Origin: Candidatus Binatia bacterium
Lineage (GTDB): Bacteria > Desulfobacterota > Binatia > UBA12015
Length of the DNA: 64,000 nucleotides
Direction: 5' to 3'
NCBI GenBank assembly: GCA_029243485.1
Contig: JAQWRY010000047.1
Location: 62,001-126,000 of the forward strand
Part shown: one piece after another, positions 44,051 through 53,937 of the stretch
Layout of the letters: each line of letters starts with the position of its first letter
How positions within the stretch are numbered: position 1 is the first letter of the stretch
The notes under the pieces: model-generated
The model's input: only the letters and a program-made list of their open reading frames with translations
Database searches by the model: none
What the model was told of the DNA's origin: nothing
Program-made: the position numbers and the translations under genes

Positions 44051-44561
44051 CGCCGCCGCTTGCGTACCGGCGCGCCAGCGCCACATAGTTCGCAGCCGAC
44101 GTTCGCAGGTGTTCGACTTCGGCCGGACGCAGCGCCCGCACGACACGGGCCGGCGACCCGACGGCGAGCTGACCGGAAGGAATTCGAGTCCCCGGCGTCA
44201 CGACCGCACCGGCCGCGACCATGCAGTCCGGCTCCAGGTGTGCGCTGTCGAGAACGACGGCGCCGATACCCACCAGAACCCGGTCCTCGACCGTGCACCC
44301 GTGCAGGACGGCCCCGTGGCCCACGGTGACGTCATCGCCGATCCGCGTCGGGTGACGGTCCGTCGCGATGTGGACCACGACCCGGTCCTGCAGGTTCGAG
44401 CGCTCTCCGATCGTGATGTCGTCGCCGTCGGCCCGAACGACGGCTCCGAACCAGACGCTGGAGCCCGCGCCGATCGTCACGCGCCCGATCACGTTGGCGT
44501 CCGGCGCGACGAAGACGTCCCCGGCGAGGCGCGGTCGGTGCTCTTCGAAGGGCAGAATCAT
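44034..44561 (-). CDS. gamma-carbonic-anhydrase-like/transferase hexapeptide protein
   Basis: A 175-residue left-handed beta-helix protein, trimeric in the family. Hexapeptide repeats are clear ([59 protein letters not shown]). The three candidate zinc His are in VVVHIA and VGHGAVLHG, so carbonic anhydrase activity is possible, although many such proteins (PaaY/YrdA) have other or unknown roles. The ATG at 44561 has GGGAG six bases upstream. It is convergent with the cyclophilin gene and divergent from guaB. Confidence 0.9.
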   Translation of the reverse strand: MILPFEEHRPRLAGDVFVAPDANVIGRVTIGAGSSVWFGAVVRADGDDITIGERSNLQDRVVVHIATDRHPTRIGDDVTVGHGAVLHGCTVEDRVLVGIGAVVLDSAHLEPDCMVAAGAVVTPGTRIPSGQLAVGSPARVVRALRPAEVEHLRTSAANYVALARRYASGGAIPSP

Positions 44562-44603
44562 GTTCACTCCCAACCACAAGATGTTGTTATTGGGAACCCG
44601 ATG

Positions 44604-44632
44604 TTGCCACACTGATTGCGCTCTGATAGGAA
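44604..44632 (+). promoter_or_regulatory. candidate guaB promoter
   Basis: TTGCCA (44604-44609), 17 bases, TAGGAA (44627-44632). The -10 box is weak. The start would be near 44639, leaving a leader of about 95 bases that contains the hairpin at 44682-44705. Confidence 0.3.
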
Positions 44633-44681
44633 GCGCCATGGTTAGCCTCGAAAGAGACCGCGGTCACCGGATCACCCCAAA

Positions 44682-44705
44682 AAGCCCAGGCAAGCGTCTG
44701 GGCTT
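44682..44705. other. guaB leader hairpin with flanking A tract
   Basis: AAGCCCAG (44682-44689) and CTGGGCTT (44698-44705) form an 8-bp perfect stem with an 8-base loop. On the minus strand it is followed by TTTTT, like a terminator against antisense transcription toward the gamma-carbonic-anhydrase-like gene. On the plus strand it would lie in the guaB leader. Confidence 0.5.
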
Positions 44706-44733
44706 CGTTCGTTAGCGCAGGGAGGACCCGGTC

Positions 44734-46197
44734 ATGGAGCAGCACCGCCTCGGCGAAGGTCTGACCTTCGACGACATCCTTCTCGTCCCCGCTTCGTCTG
44801 AGATTCTTCCCCGGACGACGGATCTCTCCGCGCGCCTGACGCGCCGAATCTCCCTCCAGATCCCCTTGATCAGCGCGGCGATGGACACGGTCACCGAGTC
44901 TCGCACCGCCATCGCGATCGCCCAGGAGGGCGGCATTGGTGTCGTGCACAAGAACCTCACCGTCGAAGCGCAGGCCGCGCAGGTCGGGCGCGTGAAGAAG
45001 TTCGAGAGCGGCATGGTCGCCGACCCACTCACGGTGTCGCCCACGCAGACGCTCTCCGAAGCGCTCGGGCTCATGCAGCGCTCGCACATCTCAGGCCTGC
45101 CCGTCACGGAGAACGGCCGCCTCGTCGGGATCCTGACGAACCGGGACCTCCGGTTCGAACGCCGCCTCGAGCGCACCGTCGGCGAGGTGATGACCCACCG
45201 CAACCTGGTCACCGCCCCTCCTGGGGTCACTCTCGACGAGGCCACGCTCAAGCTGCACGAGCACCGCATCGAGAAGCTCCTCGTCGTCGAGGAGGACCTG
45301 CGTCTCGTCGGGCTCATCACGGTGAAGGACATCGAGAAGGCCAAGCAATTCCCCCACGCATGCCGTGACGACCGTGGCCGCCTTCGGGTCGGAGCCGCGG
45401 TCGGGGTCGGCGCCGACTGGCAGGAACGCGCGGAGGCCCTCATCGAGGCCGGCGCCGACATCATCTGCGTCGATACGGCGCACGGGCATTCCAAGAACGT
45501 GCTCGAGACCGTTCGTGCTCTGAAGAAGAGCCATCCGGATCTCGACGTTCTCGCCGGCAACGTCGGCACGGGCGACGGCGTCCGGGCTCTCATCGACGCC
45601 GGCGCGGACGCCGTGAAGGTCGGGATGGGCGTCGGCTCCATCTGCACGACCCGGATCATCTCCGGCGTCGGCATGCCCCAGGTCACGGCCATCGTCGATG
45701 CAGCCAAGGTCGCGCGCGACGCGAACATTCCGATCGTCGCGGACGGCGGGATCCGCTTTTCCGGCGACGTCGTGAAGTCGCTCGCTTGCGGAGCGGACGC
45801 GGTCATGATCGGAAGCTTGTTCGCGGGCACTGAGGAGAGTCCCGGAGAGACGATTTTGTATCAGGGGCGAACCTACAAGATGTACCGCGGCATGGGATCG
45901 ATCGAAGCCATGCGCGCCGGCAGCAAAGACCGTTACTTCCAGGACGACGAAGAAGACGCGATCAAGCTCGTGCCCGAAGGCATCGAGGGCCGCGTTCCGT
46001 ACAAGGGTTCGCTGTCGTCCAACATTCACCAGCTGGTCGGCGGCGTACGAGCCGGCATGGGCTACATGGGGGTTCCGACCCTCGACCAGCTCCGTGCCGA
46101 AGCCAAGTACATCCGCATCAGCGAAGCAGGCCACCGCGAGAGTCACGTTCACGACGTGGTCGTCGCGAAAGAGGCTCCCAATTACCGCCTGGGTTGA
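44734..46197 (+). CDS. guaB: IMP dehydrogenase
   Basis: A 487-residue NAD-dependent enzyme converting IMP to XMP, the committed step of GMP synthesis. It has the family start [16 protein letters not shown], two CBS domains (about 95-205) inserted into the TIM barrel, the flavin-like [17 protein letters not shown] loop with catalytic Cys304, and the flap [11 protein letters not shown]. The usual GIGPGS reads GMGVGS, a small change. The gene is immediately followed by guaA (three bases between stop and start), so both GMP-synthesis steps are co-transcribed. Confidence 0.96.
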   Translation: MEQHRLGEGLTFDDILLVPASSEILPRTTDLSARLTRRISLQIPLISAAMDTVTESRTAIAIAQEGGIGVVHKNLTVEAQAAQVGRVKKFESGMVADPLTVSPTQTLSEALGLMQRSHISGLPVTENGRLVGILTNRDLRFERRLERTVGEVMTHRNLVTAPPGVTLDEATLKLHEHRIEKLLVVEEDLRLVGLITVKDIEKAKQFPHACRDDRGRLRVGAAVGVGADWQERAEALIEAGADIICVDTAHGHSKNVLETVRALKKSHPDLDVLAGNVGTGDGVRALIDAGADAVKVGMGVGSICTTRIISGVGMPQVTAIVDAAKVARDANIPIVADGGIRFSGDVVKSLACGADAVMIGSLFAGTEESPGETILYQGRTYKMYRGMGSIEAMRAGSKDRYFQDDEEDAIKLVPEGIEGRVPYKGSLSSNIHQLVGGVRAGMGYMGVPTLDQLRAEAKYIRISEAGHRESHVHDVVVAKEAPNYRLG

Positions 46198-46200
46198 ACC

Positions 46201-47730
46201 GTGATTCTCGTCGTCGATTTTGGAAGCCAGTACACTCAACTCATCGCTCGCCGAATCCGCGAGTCGAACGTCTACTGCGAGATCCTGCCGTGCACGGTCT
46301 CCGTCGAGGAAGTGCGCGAACGCGCCCCGACTGGCATCGTGCTGTCGGGCGGCCCGGCGAGCGTCTACGTGGAATCCGCGCCACGGCTCGCGAGTGGTAT
46401 TCTCGACCTTGGCGTTCCCGTGCTCGGCATTTGCTACGGGATGGCCATCCTCAACGTGAACGCCGGAGCCGACGTCGCGCGCGCGGAACGGGGCGAGTTC
46501 GGGCGCACCGCGATCGAGATCCTCGACGACACCGACCTCTTCAAGGGCTTCGACGTCGGCAGCGAGACCTCCGTCTGGATGTCCCACGGCGACCGGATGG
46601 AGTCGCTGCCCGAGGGCTGGGACGTCCTCGCGAAGAGTTCCAATGCTCCGATCCAGGCGTTCCGCGATCCGACGGGCCGTCTGTTCGGGCTCCAGTTCCA
46701 CCCGGAGGTCGTTCACTCCGAGAGGGGCGCGCAGATCCTCGGGAACTTCGTCCTCGGCGTCTGCGGTGCAAAGGCGGACTGGACGCCGGACTCCTTCATC
46801 GATTCCACGATCCAGGGCCTGCGAGAGAAGGTCGCCGAGGGGCGCGTGATCTGCGGCCTGTCCGGCGGAGTCGACTCCACTGTGGCTGCCGCACTCCTGC
46901 ACCGCGCGATCGGTGATCGGCTCACGTGCATCTTCGTCGATAACGGACTTCTGCGCGCAGGCGACCGCGAGATGGTGGAGACGTCGCTCGCGCACCTAGG
47001 GCTCGACATTCGAACCATCGACGCCACGGACCGGTTCTTCGAGGCGCTCGACGAGGTCCTCGACCCCGAGCTCAAGCGCAAGCGCATCGGCAACCTCTTC
47101 ATCGAGGTCTTCGACGAGGCTGCGGCGACCCTCGACGACGTCCGCTATCTCGCGCAGGGGACGCTCTATCCCGACGTCATCGAGTCCGTGTCCGTGCGTG
47201 GACCCTCGGCAACGATCAAGTCACATCACAACGTCGGCGGACTCCCCGAGCACATGAAGCTCAAGCTGGTCGAGCCTCTCCGCGAGCTGTTCAAAGATGA
47301 GGTCCGCGCGGTCGGGCGCGAGCTCGGCCTCGATGAGGAACTCGTATCGCGCGAGCCGTTCCCGGGGCCGGGACTGGCAGTTCGAATTGTAGGGGCCGTC
47401 ACCCGCGAGCGCGTGGCGCTCCTGCGGGATGCCGACGCCATCGTCCGCGAGGAGCTGAAGGGGCGCCCGGACGCGAAGAACCTATGGCAGGGCTTCGCCG
47501 TGCTCCTGCCCATCCAGACCGTCGGCGTGCAGGGCGACGAGCGGACGTACGACCAGGTGATCGCGGTCCGCGCCGTCGAAAGCCTCGACGGGATGACCGC
47601 GGATTGGGCGCGACTTTCGCACGATACTCTCGAGGTGTTGGGCCGCAGAATTCCGAACGAAGTGAAGGGCATCAATCGGGTGGTATACGACGTCTCGTCG
47701 AAGCCGCCCGCGACGATCGAATGGGAATAG
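46201..47730 (+). CDS. guaA: GMP synthase (glutamine-hydrolysing)
   Basis: A 509-residue enzyme that aminates XMP to GMP. The glutamine amidotransferase part (about 1-190) has the nucleophile Cys in LGICYGMAIL and the His/Glu pair in LQFHPEVVHSERG. The ATP pyrophosphatase part has the PP-loop GLSGGVDSTVAAAL, and the C-terminal dimerisation domain ends PATIEWE as expected. It starts with GTG. The dnaE gene begins four bases after its stop. Confidence 0.96.
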   Translation: MILVVDFGSQYTQLIARRIRESNVYCEILPCTVSVEEVRERAPTGIVLSGGPASVYVESAPRLASGILDLGVPVLGICYGMAILNVNAGADVARAERGEFGRTAIEILDDTDLFKGFDVGSETSVWMSHGDRMESLPEGWDVLAKSSNAPIQAFRDPTGRLFGLQFHPEVVHSERGAQILGNFVLGVCGAKADWTPDSFIDSTIQGLREKVAEGRVICGLSGGVDSTVAAALLHRAIGDRLTCIFVDNGLLRAGDREMVETSLAHLGLDIRTIDATDRFFEALDEVLDPELKRKRIGNLFIEVFDEAAATLDDVRYLAQGTLYPDVIESVSVRGPSATIKSHHNVGGLPEHMKLKLVEPLRELFKDEVRAVGRELGLDEELVSREPFPGPGLAVRIVGAVTRERVALLRDADAIVREELKGRPDAKNLWQGFAVLLPIQTVGVQGDERTYDQVIAVRAVESLDGMTADWARLSHDTLEVLGRRIPNEVKGINRVVYDVSSKPPATIEWE

Positions 47731-47734
47731 CAGA

Positions 47735-50700
47735 GTGGGGTTCGTACATCTCCATCTGCACACGCAGTACTCGCTGCTCGACGGCGCCAATAAAGTATCG
47801 GAGCTGATTCCGAAGATCTCTCAACTGGGCATGCCCGCGGTCGCGATGACCGACCACGGCAACATGTTCGGTGCGGTGGACTTCTACAGCGCGGCCGAGG
47901 CGGCCGGCATTCAGCCGATCATAGGGTGCGAGGCATACGTCGCGCCGAAGAGCCGCTTCGATAAGAGCCAGGCCCGCAGCGACGATCCGGAAACAGCCGG
48001 GAACTACCATCTCGTTCTGCTCTCTATGAACGAGAAGGGCTACCGAAATCTCTGCAAGCTCGTCTCGAGCGCGTACAAAGAGGGCTTCTACTACAAGCCT
48101 CGGATCGATCGTGAGCTGCTGGAGGAGTTCAACGAAGGGCTGCTCTGCCTGTCCGGCTGTCTTGGCAGCGAGGTCAACCAGGCCATCCAGCGCGGCGACG
48201 TCGGCCAGGCCCGGCGAGTGGCCAGCGAGTTCGCCACGATCTTCGACAAAGAGCGCTACTACATCGAAGTTCAGGACAACCACCTCGCCGAGCAGGAGGT
48301 CTCTAACCGCGAACTCTTCTCCATCGCGAAGGAACTCGGCCTGCCCCTCGTCGCGACAAACGATTGTCACTATCTCGGCGCGGACGATGCCGAGGCGCAC
48401 GAGGCGCTGCTCTGCATCCAGACCGGCAAGACGCTGGACGATCCCAACCGGTGGAAGTTCGGCACGGATCAGCTGTTCGTGAAGTCTCCCGAGCAGATGC
48501 GCGCCGCGTTTCCCCAGTACCCGGAAGCCATCGACAACACGCTGAACCTGGCGAAGCGTTGCGACTTCAAGATGAGCTTCGGGCAGTACGAGTTCCCGGA
48601 CTACGCCCTACCCGAAGGCGTGAGCCTCGAAGCTCAGCTCCGAGAGGAAAGCCGTACGGGTCTCGACCAGCGCCTCGCCGTGCTCCGCAAGGATTCCAGC
48701 TGGGACGAGTCGAAGGTCAAAGCCTACGACGACCGCTTGGAAGTAGAGCTCGGTGTCATCGAGAACATGGGCTTTCCCGGGTACTTCCTGATCGTTGCGG
48801 ACTTCATTCAGTGGTCCAAGCGCAACGGCATTCCGGTCGGCCCGGGACGCGGCTCGGCCGCGGGTAGCGTCGTCGCGTGGGCGATGCAGATCACCGACAT
48901 CGACCCGATCGTTCACGGGCTGCTCTTCGAGCGCTTCCTCAACCCCGAACGGAAGTCGATGCCCGATATCGACGTCGACTTTTGTTACGAGCGGCGCGAC
49001 GAAGTCCTGCAGTACGTTCGCGAGAAGTATGGTGAAGACCGCGTCGCACAGATCATCACCTTCGGAACTCTGAAGGGGAAGGCCGCGCTCAAGGACGTGG
49101 GTCGCGTGCTTGAGTTCGGCTACGGCGAGACCGACAAGATGGCCAAGCTGTACCCGGCGGCCCGACAGGGCCGGGACGTGCCGCTCAGGCGGGCGTTGGA
49201 GACCGAGTCCCGCCTGGCCGACATCCGCGCGAAAGGGCCGCGAGAAGAAAAACTCTTCGCGTACGCGCTCCGCCTCGAAGGCCTGATGCGTCACGCCTCG
49301 AAGCACGCCGCCGGCGTAGTGATCGGCGCGAAGCCGCTCGTGGAGTCGGTCCCTCTGTGCGTCGACAAGGAAGGCGTCGTTCTCACGCAATACCAGGGGA
49401 CCGATGTCGAGAAGGTCGGCCTCATCAAGTTCGACTTCCTGGGCCTGAAGACGCTCACCATGATCCAGGACGCCGTGAACCGGATCCGCGACGGCAAGGG
49501 CGTCAAGATCGACCTGGCGAACCTCCCGCTCGACGACAAGAAAACCTACCGCCTCCTCGGCCGCGGCGAGACCGTCGGCATCTTCCAGATGGAATCGAGC
49601 GGCATGGCGGGGCTCGTAAAGCGCCTCAGGCCCACGTGTTTCGCAGACATCGTCGCCTTGAACGCCCTGTATCGTCCCGGGCCTCTCGAGTCCGGCATCG
49701 TCGACAACTTCATCGATCGCAAACACGGTCGTGAGGTCACGGTCTATCCGCACCCACTCCTGGAGCCGGTACTGAAAGAGACGTACGGCGTCATGGTCTA
49801 CCAGGAGCAGGTCATGCAGGCGGCGCGCGTGCTCGCCGGCTACAGCCTGGGCGATGCCGACAACCTCCGCCGCGCCATGGGCAAGAAGAAACTCGAGGTG
49901 ATGGCGAAGGAGCGCAGCCGCTTTAGTGAGGGCGCCGCCAAGAACAACCTCGACGAGAAGCGGGCCGGCGACATCTTCGACACGATCGAGAAGTTCGCCG
50001 GGTACGGGTTCAACAAGTCGCATGCAGCCGCGTACGCGCTGATCTCGTTCCAGACGGCGTACCTAAAGGCGCACTACCCCGAGGAGTTCATCGCGGCGCT
50101 CATGACGCTCGAGATGGGCGACGCCGACAAGACCCACAAGAACATCGCAGAGGCGCGTGCTCAGAAGATCCCGATCCTCCCGCCGGATGTGAACGAGAGC
50201 CGCGAGAACTTCACCGTCACCGGCGAGAAGATCCGCTTCGGCCTCGGCGCCGTGAAGGGCGTCGGCGCGAAGGCGATTCAGGCGATCCTCGCAGAGCGCG
50301 ACGAGAACGGTCCCTTCGACGGCCTCGATCACCTAGTGTGCCGCATTACGTCGACGCATCTGAATCGCCGCGTGCTGGAGAGCCTCGTGAAGTGCGGCGC
50401 GTTCGACAGCACCGGCGTCGACCGCGCCAGTCTGCTCGCGAACGTGGAGGACCTGATCCGTTGGGCGGCCCTGGCGGCGGCCAACATCAACCAGGGCAAT
50501 CTCTTCGTCGGCGGCGGGAAGGGAGGGCGCGAGACCTACACCTACCAACGCGTCGACCCGTGGGGTGCCGAAGAACTCCTGAGACAGGAGAAGGAGACTC
50601 TCGGGTTCTTCATCACCGGGCATCCCCTCGATCGCTACCGCCGGCAGCTGAAGAAGCTCATTACCTGCACGACGATGGGCCTCCAGGGGCAACCGGCCCA

Positions 50701-51196
50701 GCAGAAGGTGACGCTCGCCGGTGTCGTCCAGGGCCTGCGACTAAAGAACAGCAAGAAGGGCGACCGCTACGCGACGTTCTTCTTCGAGGACCTCGAGGGG
50801 ATCGTCGAGGTGATCGCCTGGCCGGAGGTCTATCGGCGCAACGAGGCGCTCCTCGCTAGCAGCGAGCCGCTCTCGATGACGGGGAAGCTCGACATCGGCG
50901 ACGACCGCTGCCAGATCATCGCAGACCAGTTCGTGCGCCTCGACGAGGCAAGGGCCCGCGCGATCCGAGAGCTCAAGATTCTCATCGACGGGAGCCAGTT
51001 CACCCGGGCGGACCTCGAACGCCTCGGTCAGACCCTGGCACGGTACCCCGGGAACTGCCCCACGTACCTCCACGTGAAGCGCGAGGCCTTCGAAACCCGG
51101 ATTTCACTCGAGAAGCACGGCGTGGCAACCAACCATGAACTGATCGCGGCCCTGGCCGAGCGTCTCACAGGCGTGGAAGCAAGATTCGTCTCCTGA
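47735..51196 (+). CDS. dnaE: DNA polymerase III alpha subunit
   Basis: A 1153-residue replicative polymerase. The PHP domain opens FVHLHLHTQYSLLDGA and continues with MTDHGNMFGAVDFY. The catalytic palm has PDIDVDF, giving Asp411 and Asp413, and the KFDFLGLKTLTMI segment adds the third acidic residue. The fingers (PGRGSAAGSVVAWAM) and the C-terminal tail with the OB fold (VTLAGVVQGLRLKNSKKGDR) are normal. The PHP domain retains most metal-binding His, which suggests it may keep a proofreading-type site, but this needs alignment. The GTG start lies four bases after guaA, an unusual operon partner. Length is typical for DnaE1. Confidence 0.96.
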   Translation: MGFVHLHLHTQYSLLDGANKVSELIPKISQLGMPAVAMTDHGNMFGAVDFYSAAEAAGIQPIIGCEAYVAPKSRFDKSQARSDDPETAGNYHLVLLSMNEKGYRNLCKLVSSAYKEGFYYKPRIDRELLEEFNEGLLCLSGCLGSEVNQAIQRGDVGQARRVASEFATIFDKERYYIEVQDNHLAEQEVSNRELFSIAKELGLPLVATNDCHYLGADDAEAHEALLCIQTGKTLDDPNRWKFGTDQLFVKSPEQMRAAFPQYPEAIDNTLNLAKRCDFKMSFGQYEFPDYALPEGVSLEAQLREESRTGLDQRLAVLRKDSSWDESKVKAYDDRLEVELGVIENMGFPGYFLIVADFIQWSKRNGIPVGPGRGSAAGSVVAWAMQITDIDPIVHGLLFERFLNPERKSMPDIDVDFCYERRDEVLQYVREKYGEDRVAQIITFGTLKGKAALKDVGRVLEFGYGETDKMAKLYPAARQGRDVPLRRALETESRLADIRAKGPREEKLFAYALRLEGLMRHASKHAAGVVIGAKPLVESVPLCVDKEGVVLTQYQGTDVEKVGLIKFDFLGLKTLTMIQDAVNRIRDGKGVKIDLANLPLDDKKTYRLLGRGETVGIFQMESSGMAGLVKRLRPTCFADIVALNALYRPGPLESGIVDNFIDRKHGREVTVYPHPLLEPVLKETYGVMVYQEQVMQAARVLAGYSLGDADNLRRAMGKKKLEVMAKERSRFSEGAAKNNLDEKRAGDIFDTIEKFAGYGFNKSHAAAYALISFQTAYLKAHYPEEFIAALMTLEMGDADKTHKNIAEARAQKIPILPPDVNESRENFTVTGEKIRFGLGAVKGVGAKAIQAILAERDENGPFDGLDHLVCRITSTHLNRRVLESLVKCGAFDSTGVDRASLLANVEDLIRWAALAAANINQGNLFVGGGKGGRETYTYQRVDPWGAEELLRQEKETLGFFITGHPLDRYRRQLKKLITCTTMGLQGQPAQQKVTLAGVVQGLRLKNSKKGDRYATFFFEDLEGIVEVIAWPEVYRRNEALLASSEPLSMTGKLDIGDDRCQIIADQFVRLDEARARAIRELKILIDGSQFTRADLERLGQTLARYPGNCPTYLHVKREAFETRISLEKHGVATNHELIAALAERLTGVEARFVS

Positions 51197-51242
51197 CGTC
51201 TTCGGCCCTGGATCGGGGGCCAATTGCAGCGCACAATCAGTT

Positions 51243-52574
51243 ATGAGTCGAAAAGGGCCGATCGAGGTAGAAAGAACGACGGAGCGCGCGCTGCTCGTCG
51301 GGCTCGAGACCCGGGCCAGCGAGGCTCTGCACCCGATCGACGAGTCCCTAGCCGAGCTCGGGCGCCTCTGTGAGACCGCCGGAGCCGTCGTCGTCGGCTC
51401 CACGACACAGCGGCGCAACATGCCCGACGTGCGGACCTTCATCGGGTCGGGCAAGGTCGCCGAGATCCGGGAGATGGTGCAGGAGCTCTGCGTCGACCTC
51501 TTGGTCTTCGACGACCCGCTCACTCCAGCCCAACAGCGCAACCTAGAGCGCGTCGTGGATCCGCGCACCTTCGGCGACCCGACCGTGCGGATCATCGACC
51601 GAAGTCAGATCATCCTCGACATCTTCGCGCAGCGCGCTCAGAGCATCGAGGGAAAACTGCAGGTCGAACTCGCGCAGCTCGAGTACCTCTTGCCGCGACT
51701 CACGCGGCACTGGACCCACTTGTCGCGCCAGCAGGGCGGCGGTGTCGGCACGCGTGGTCCCGGTGAGACGCAACTCGAGGTCGACCGCCGACGGCTCCGC
51801 GAACGTGTCGCGATGCTGCGCCGGCGACTTCGCGAGGTCGCGCGCACGCGAGACCTGCACCGCAAGGAGCGCGCGGAGGTCCCGTTCCCGACGATCGCCC
51901 TCGTCGGCTACACCAACGCCGGCAAGTCCACGCTGATGAACGCCCTGACGGGCGCGGATGTTCTGATCGACGACAAGCTCTTTGCCACTCTCGACCCGAC
52001 GGTCCGACGTCTTGAACTCAAGCGAGCCGGTACGGCGCTTCTGAGCGACACCGTCGGGTTCATTCACAAGCTCCCCCACCAACTCGTCGAGGCGTTCAAG
52101 AGCACGCTCGAGGAGGTGCGCACGGCGGATCTTCTGCTCCACGTCGTCGACGGTTCGAATCCCGAGCGGGAGGTGCACCGCCGCGTCGTCGATGAGGTTC
52201 TCGAGGAGATCGACGTGCCCGACGCACCGACCGTGCTCGTGTGGAACAAGGCGGACCGACTCAGCGAGGCAGACCGTGCCGGAGTCGCCCACGAGGTCGA
52301 GCGAACCGGTGGAGTCCTCGCGTCGGCTCAAACCGGGGACGGGCTCCCAGACGTTCTCGCGGCGATCGATACGCACCTCGCCAAACGCGCGCAGCAGGTC
52401 GAGTTCTGGATCCCCTTCGGACGGGGAGAGATCCTCGCACGCGTTCACCGCGAAGGTAGGGTCCTCGAGCGCCAAGACGAGGAGACCGGCACGCGCGTTA
52501 CCGCCCTGGTGACCCACAAACTCGCCGGCCAGATCGAGAAACAGCTTGGGGACGTTGTATGCTCAACGCCCTGA
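51243..52574 (+). CDS. hflX: HflX GTPase
   Basis: A 443-residue ribosome-associated GTPase that splits stalled or heat-stressed ribosomes. The N-terminal HflX domain has VVVGSTTQRRNMPDVRTFIGSGK, and the glycine-rich switch part LSRQQGGGVGTRGPGETQLE is clear. The G domain has G1 GYTNAGKST (Gly222 to Thr230), G3 DTVGFIHKLPH and G4 NKAD. The 3' end overlaps the phosphatidyltransferase gene by 16 bases. Confidence 0.95.
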   Translation: MSRKGPIEVERTTERALLVGLETRASEALHPIDESLAELGRLCETAGAVVVGSTTQRRNMPDVRTFIGSGKVAEIREMVQELCVDLLVFDDPLTPAQQRNLERVVDPRTFGDPTVRIIDRSQIILDIFAQRAQSIEGKLQVELAQLEYLLPRLTRHWTHLSRQQGGGVGTRGPGETQLEVDRRRLRERVAMLRRRLREVARTRDLHRKERAEVPFPTIALVGYTNAGKSTLMNALTGADVLIDDKLFATLDPTVRRLELKRAGTALLSDTVGFIHKLPHQLVEAFKSTLEEVRTADLLLHVVDGSNPEREVHRRVVDEVLEEIDVPDAPTVLVWNKADRLSEADRAGVAHEVERTGGVLASAQTGDGLPDVLAAIDTHLAKRAQQVEFWIPFGRGEILARVHREGRVLERQDEETGTRVTALVTHKLAGQIEKQLGDVVCSTP

Positions 52575-53116
52575 ACGTCCCGAACGCGCTCACGATGCTT
52601 CGGATCGCCGCGATCCCGGCGATCCTGATCGCGCTCGACTCCGGGAGCTTCGGACTGGCGTTCTTCCTGTTCTTCGCAGCGGGCGTGACCGATGGCCTGG
52701 ACGGCTTCATCGCGCGTTACACAGATACGCGCACGGAACTCGGTGCGTACCTGGATCCGCTCGCCGACAAGGGGCTCGTCATCACGCTTCTGGTGAAGCT
52801 CTCGCTCGTCGGTGTGGTTCCGTTCTGGGTCCTCACGATCATTCTGACGCGCGACATCGTGTGCCTGACGGGCTACCTGACGCTGTTCTTCGTCACCGGC
52901 GAAACGATCGCGATCGAGCCAAGCCGGACCGGCAAGTGGGCGACCTTCTTCCAGATCGGCGGCCTGGGCGTCTGCCTCTTCCTCTTGTGGTATCCCGGCT
53001 TCCCGGTTCCCTGGCTCGGCGAGGTCCTGCTAGCGGTCGCCGCGGCCCTGACGGCCCTCGCCGGCGGTCAGTACGTCTGGCGTGGCCTGACCTGGTACCA
53101 GGCGCGGCCCGCATGA
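52559..53116 (+). CDS. CDP-alcohol phosphatidyltransferase (PgsA-like)
   Basis: A 185-residue membrane enzyme that joins a CDP-activated lipid to an alcohol. The catalytic CAP motif D-G-x2-A-R-x8-G-x3-D-x3-D is present in the stretch DGLDGFIARYTD, ending GAYLDPLADK. Five or six hydrophobic helices are seen. The early position of the motif and the short length fit phosphatidylglycerophosphate synthase (PgsA) or a close relative; cardiolipin synthase is another option. Co-transcribed with hflX (16-base overlap) and the LolA-like gene (ATGA). Confidence 0.88.
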   Translation: MLNALNVPNALTMLRIAAIPAILIALDSGSFGLAFFLFFAAGVTDGLDGFIARYTDTRTELGAYLDPLADKGLVITLLVKLSLVGVVPFWVLTIILTRDIVCLTGYLTLFFVTGETIAIEPSRTGKWATFFQIGGLGVCLFLLWYPGFPVPWLGEVLLAVAAALTALAGGQYVWRGLTWYQARPA

Positions 53117-53937
53117 GGCACGCGTATCGCCGGGCCGCCGCGGCGGGGCTCTTCGCACTGCTCTGGGTCTCACCGACGGCTCAGGCCGAGGAGGGGGCCT
53201 CGGCTCTGGCGAAGGCCCGGACCCTCGCGCGAACGGAGCGGTCCTGGAAGGACCGCAGTCAGGTGCTGGCGCTCAGGATCGTCGACGAGCGCGGCAACGA
53301 ACGCCTGCGGAAGATGAAGATGTTCACACGGCGTGAGCCAGACGGGGCCGAGAAGAGTCTCGGCGTCTTCCTCGAACCTCCGGAGGTCCGCGGGACGGCC
53401 TTTTTGCAGCACATTCCGAAGGCGGGCCCCTCGACGCAGTGGCTCTACCTCCCCGAGCTCGGACGGGTTCGGCAGATCAGCGCCCGCGCTCGCCGCAAGA
53501 GCTTCATGGGCACGGACTTCTCGTACGACGACCTGGAGATCCTCGAGAACGTCCTCCTGTGGACTGACGCCGACGCCACAGCTTCCCCGCTCGAGACCCC
53601 GGCCGAGAAGAAGCGACCCGGTCGTGTGTGGTTCAACCTGCGCCTGCAGGGCGACGATCCCAGCTACGACCGCCTGGCGGTCGAACTCTCGGAACCAGAT
53701 CTGCTGCTCCGCTCGATGGAGATGTACGTGGCTGGCGATGCGCCGACCAAGATCCTGACATTCGAGGACATTAGGGACGTAGGCGGAATTCCGTCCGCGT
53801 TCCGTCTCGAGCTGCGCCAGCCCGAGCCCGGTACGCACACGACCGTCGACATCTCCGATGTCGAGTACGATGGTGGAATCGACGACGTCGTGTTCACCAA
53901 GCGCGCGCTCGGGCGCGGCCTCGATCATGTCGACTGA
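53113..53937 (+). CDS. LolA-like outer membrane lipoprotein-sorting protein
   Basis: A 274-residue periplasmic protein. The signal peptide (about 1-25) ends at AQAEE. The rest is a LolA/LolB-like half barrel: SKS-like KDRSQVLALRIVDERGNERLRKMKMF, LPELGRVRQISARARRKSFMGTDFSYDDLEIL, and a C-terminal EIRFDD-like ISDVEYDGGIDDVVFTKRAL. This subfamily is usually found beside RND/MMPL-type exporters and carries lipids or lipoproteins; here it sits beside a phospholipid-synthesis gene and an IMPase-like gene. Overlap with both neighbours (4 and 11 bases) shows one operon. Confidence 0.82.
   Translation: MRHAYRRAAAAGLFALLWVSPTAQAEEGASALAKARTLARTERSWKDRSQVLALRIVDERGNERLRKMKMFTRREPDGAEKSLGVFLEPPEVRGTAFLQHIPKAGPSTQWLYLPELGRVRQISARARRKSFMGTDFSYDDLEILENVLLWTDADATASPLETPAEKKRPGRVWFNLRLQGDDPSYDRLAVELSEPDLLLRSMEMYVAGDAPTKILTFEDIRDVGGIPSAFRLELRQPEPGTHTTVDISDVEYDGGIDDVVFTKRALGRGLDHVD

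Noticed and set aside
45091-46995. Minus-strand open frame of 634 codons opposite guaB/guaA
   Set aside because: It is entirely antisense to guaB and guaA and shows no family motif; likewise the frames at 41493-43130 and 48608-50023.
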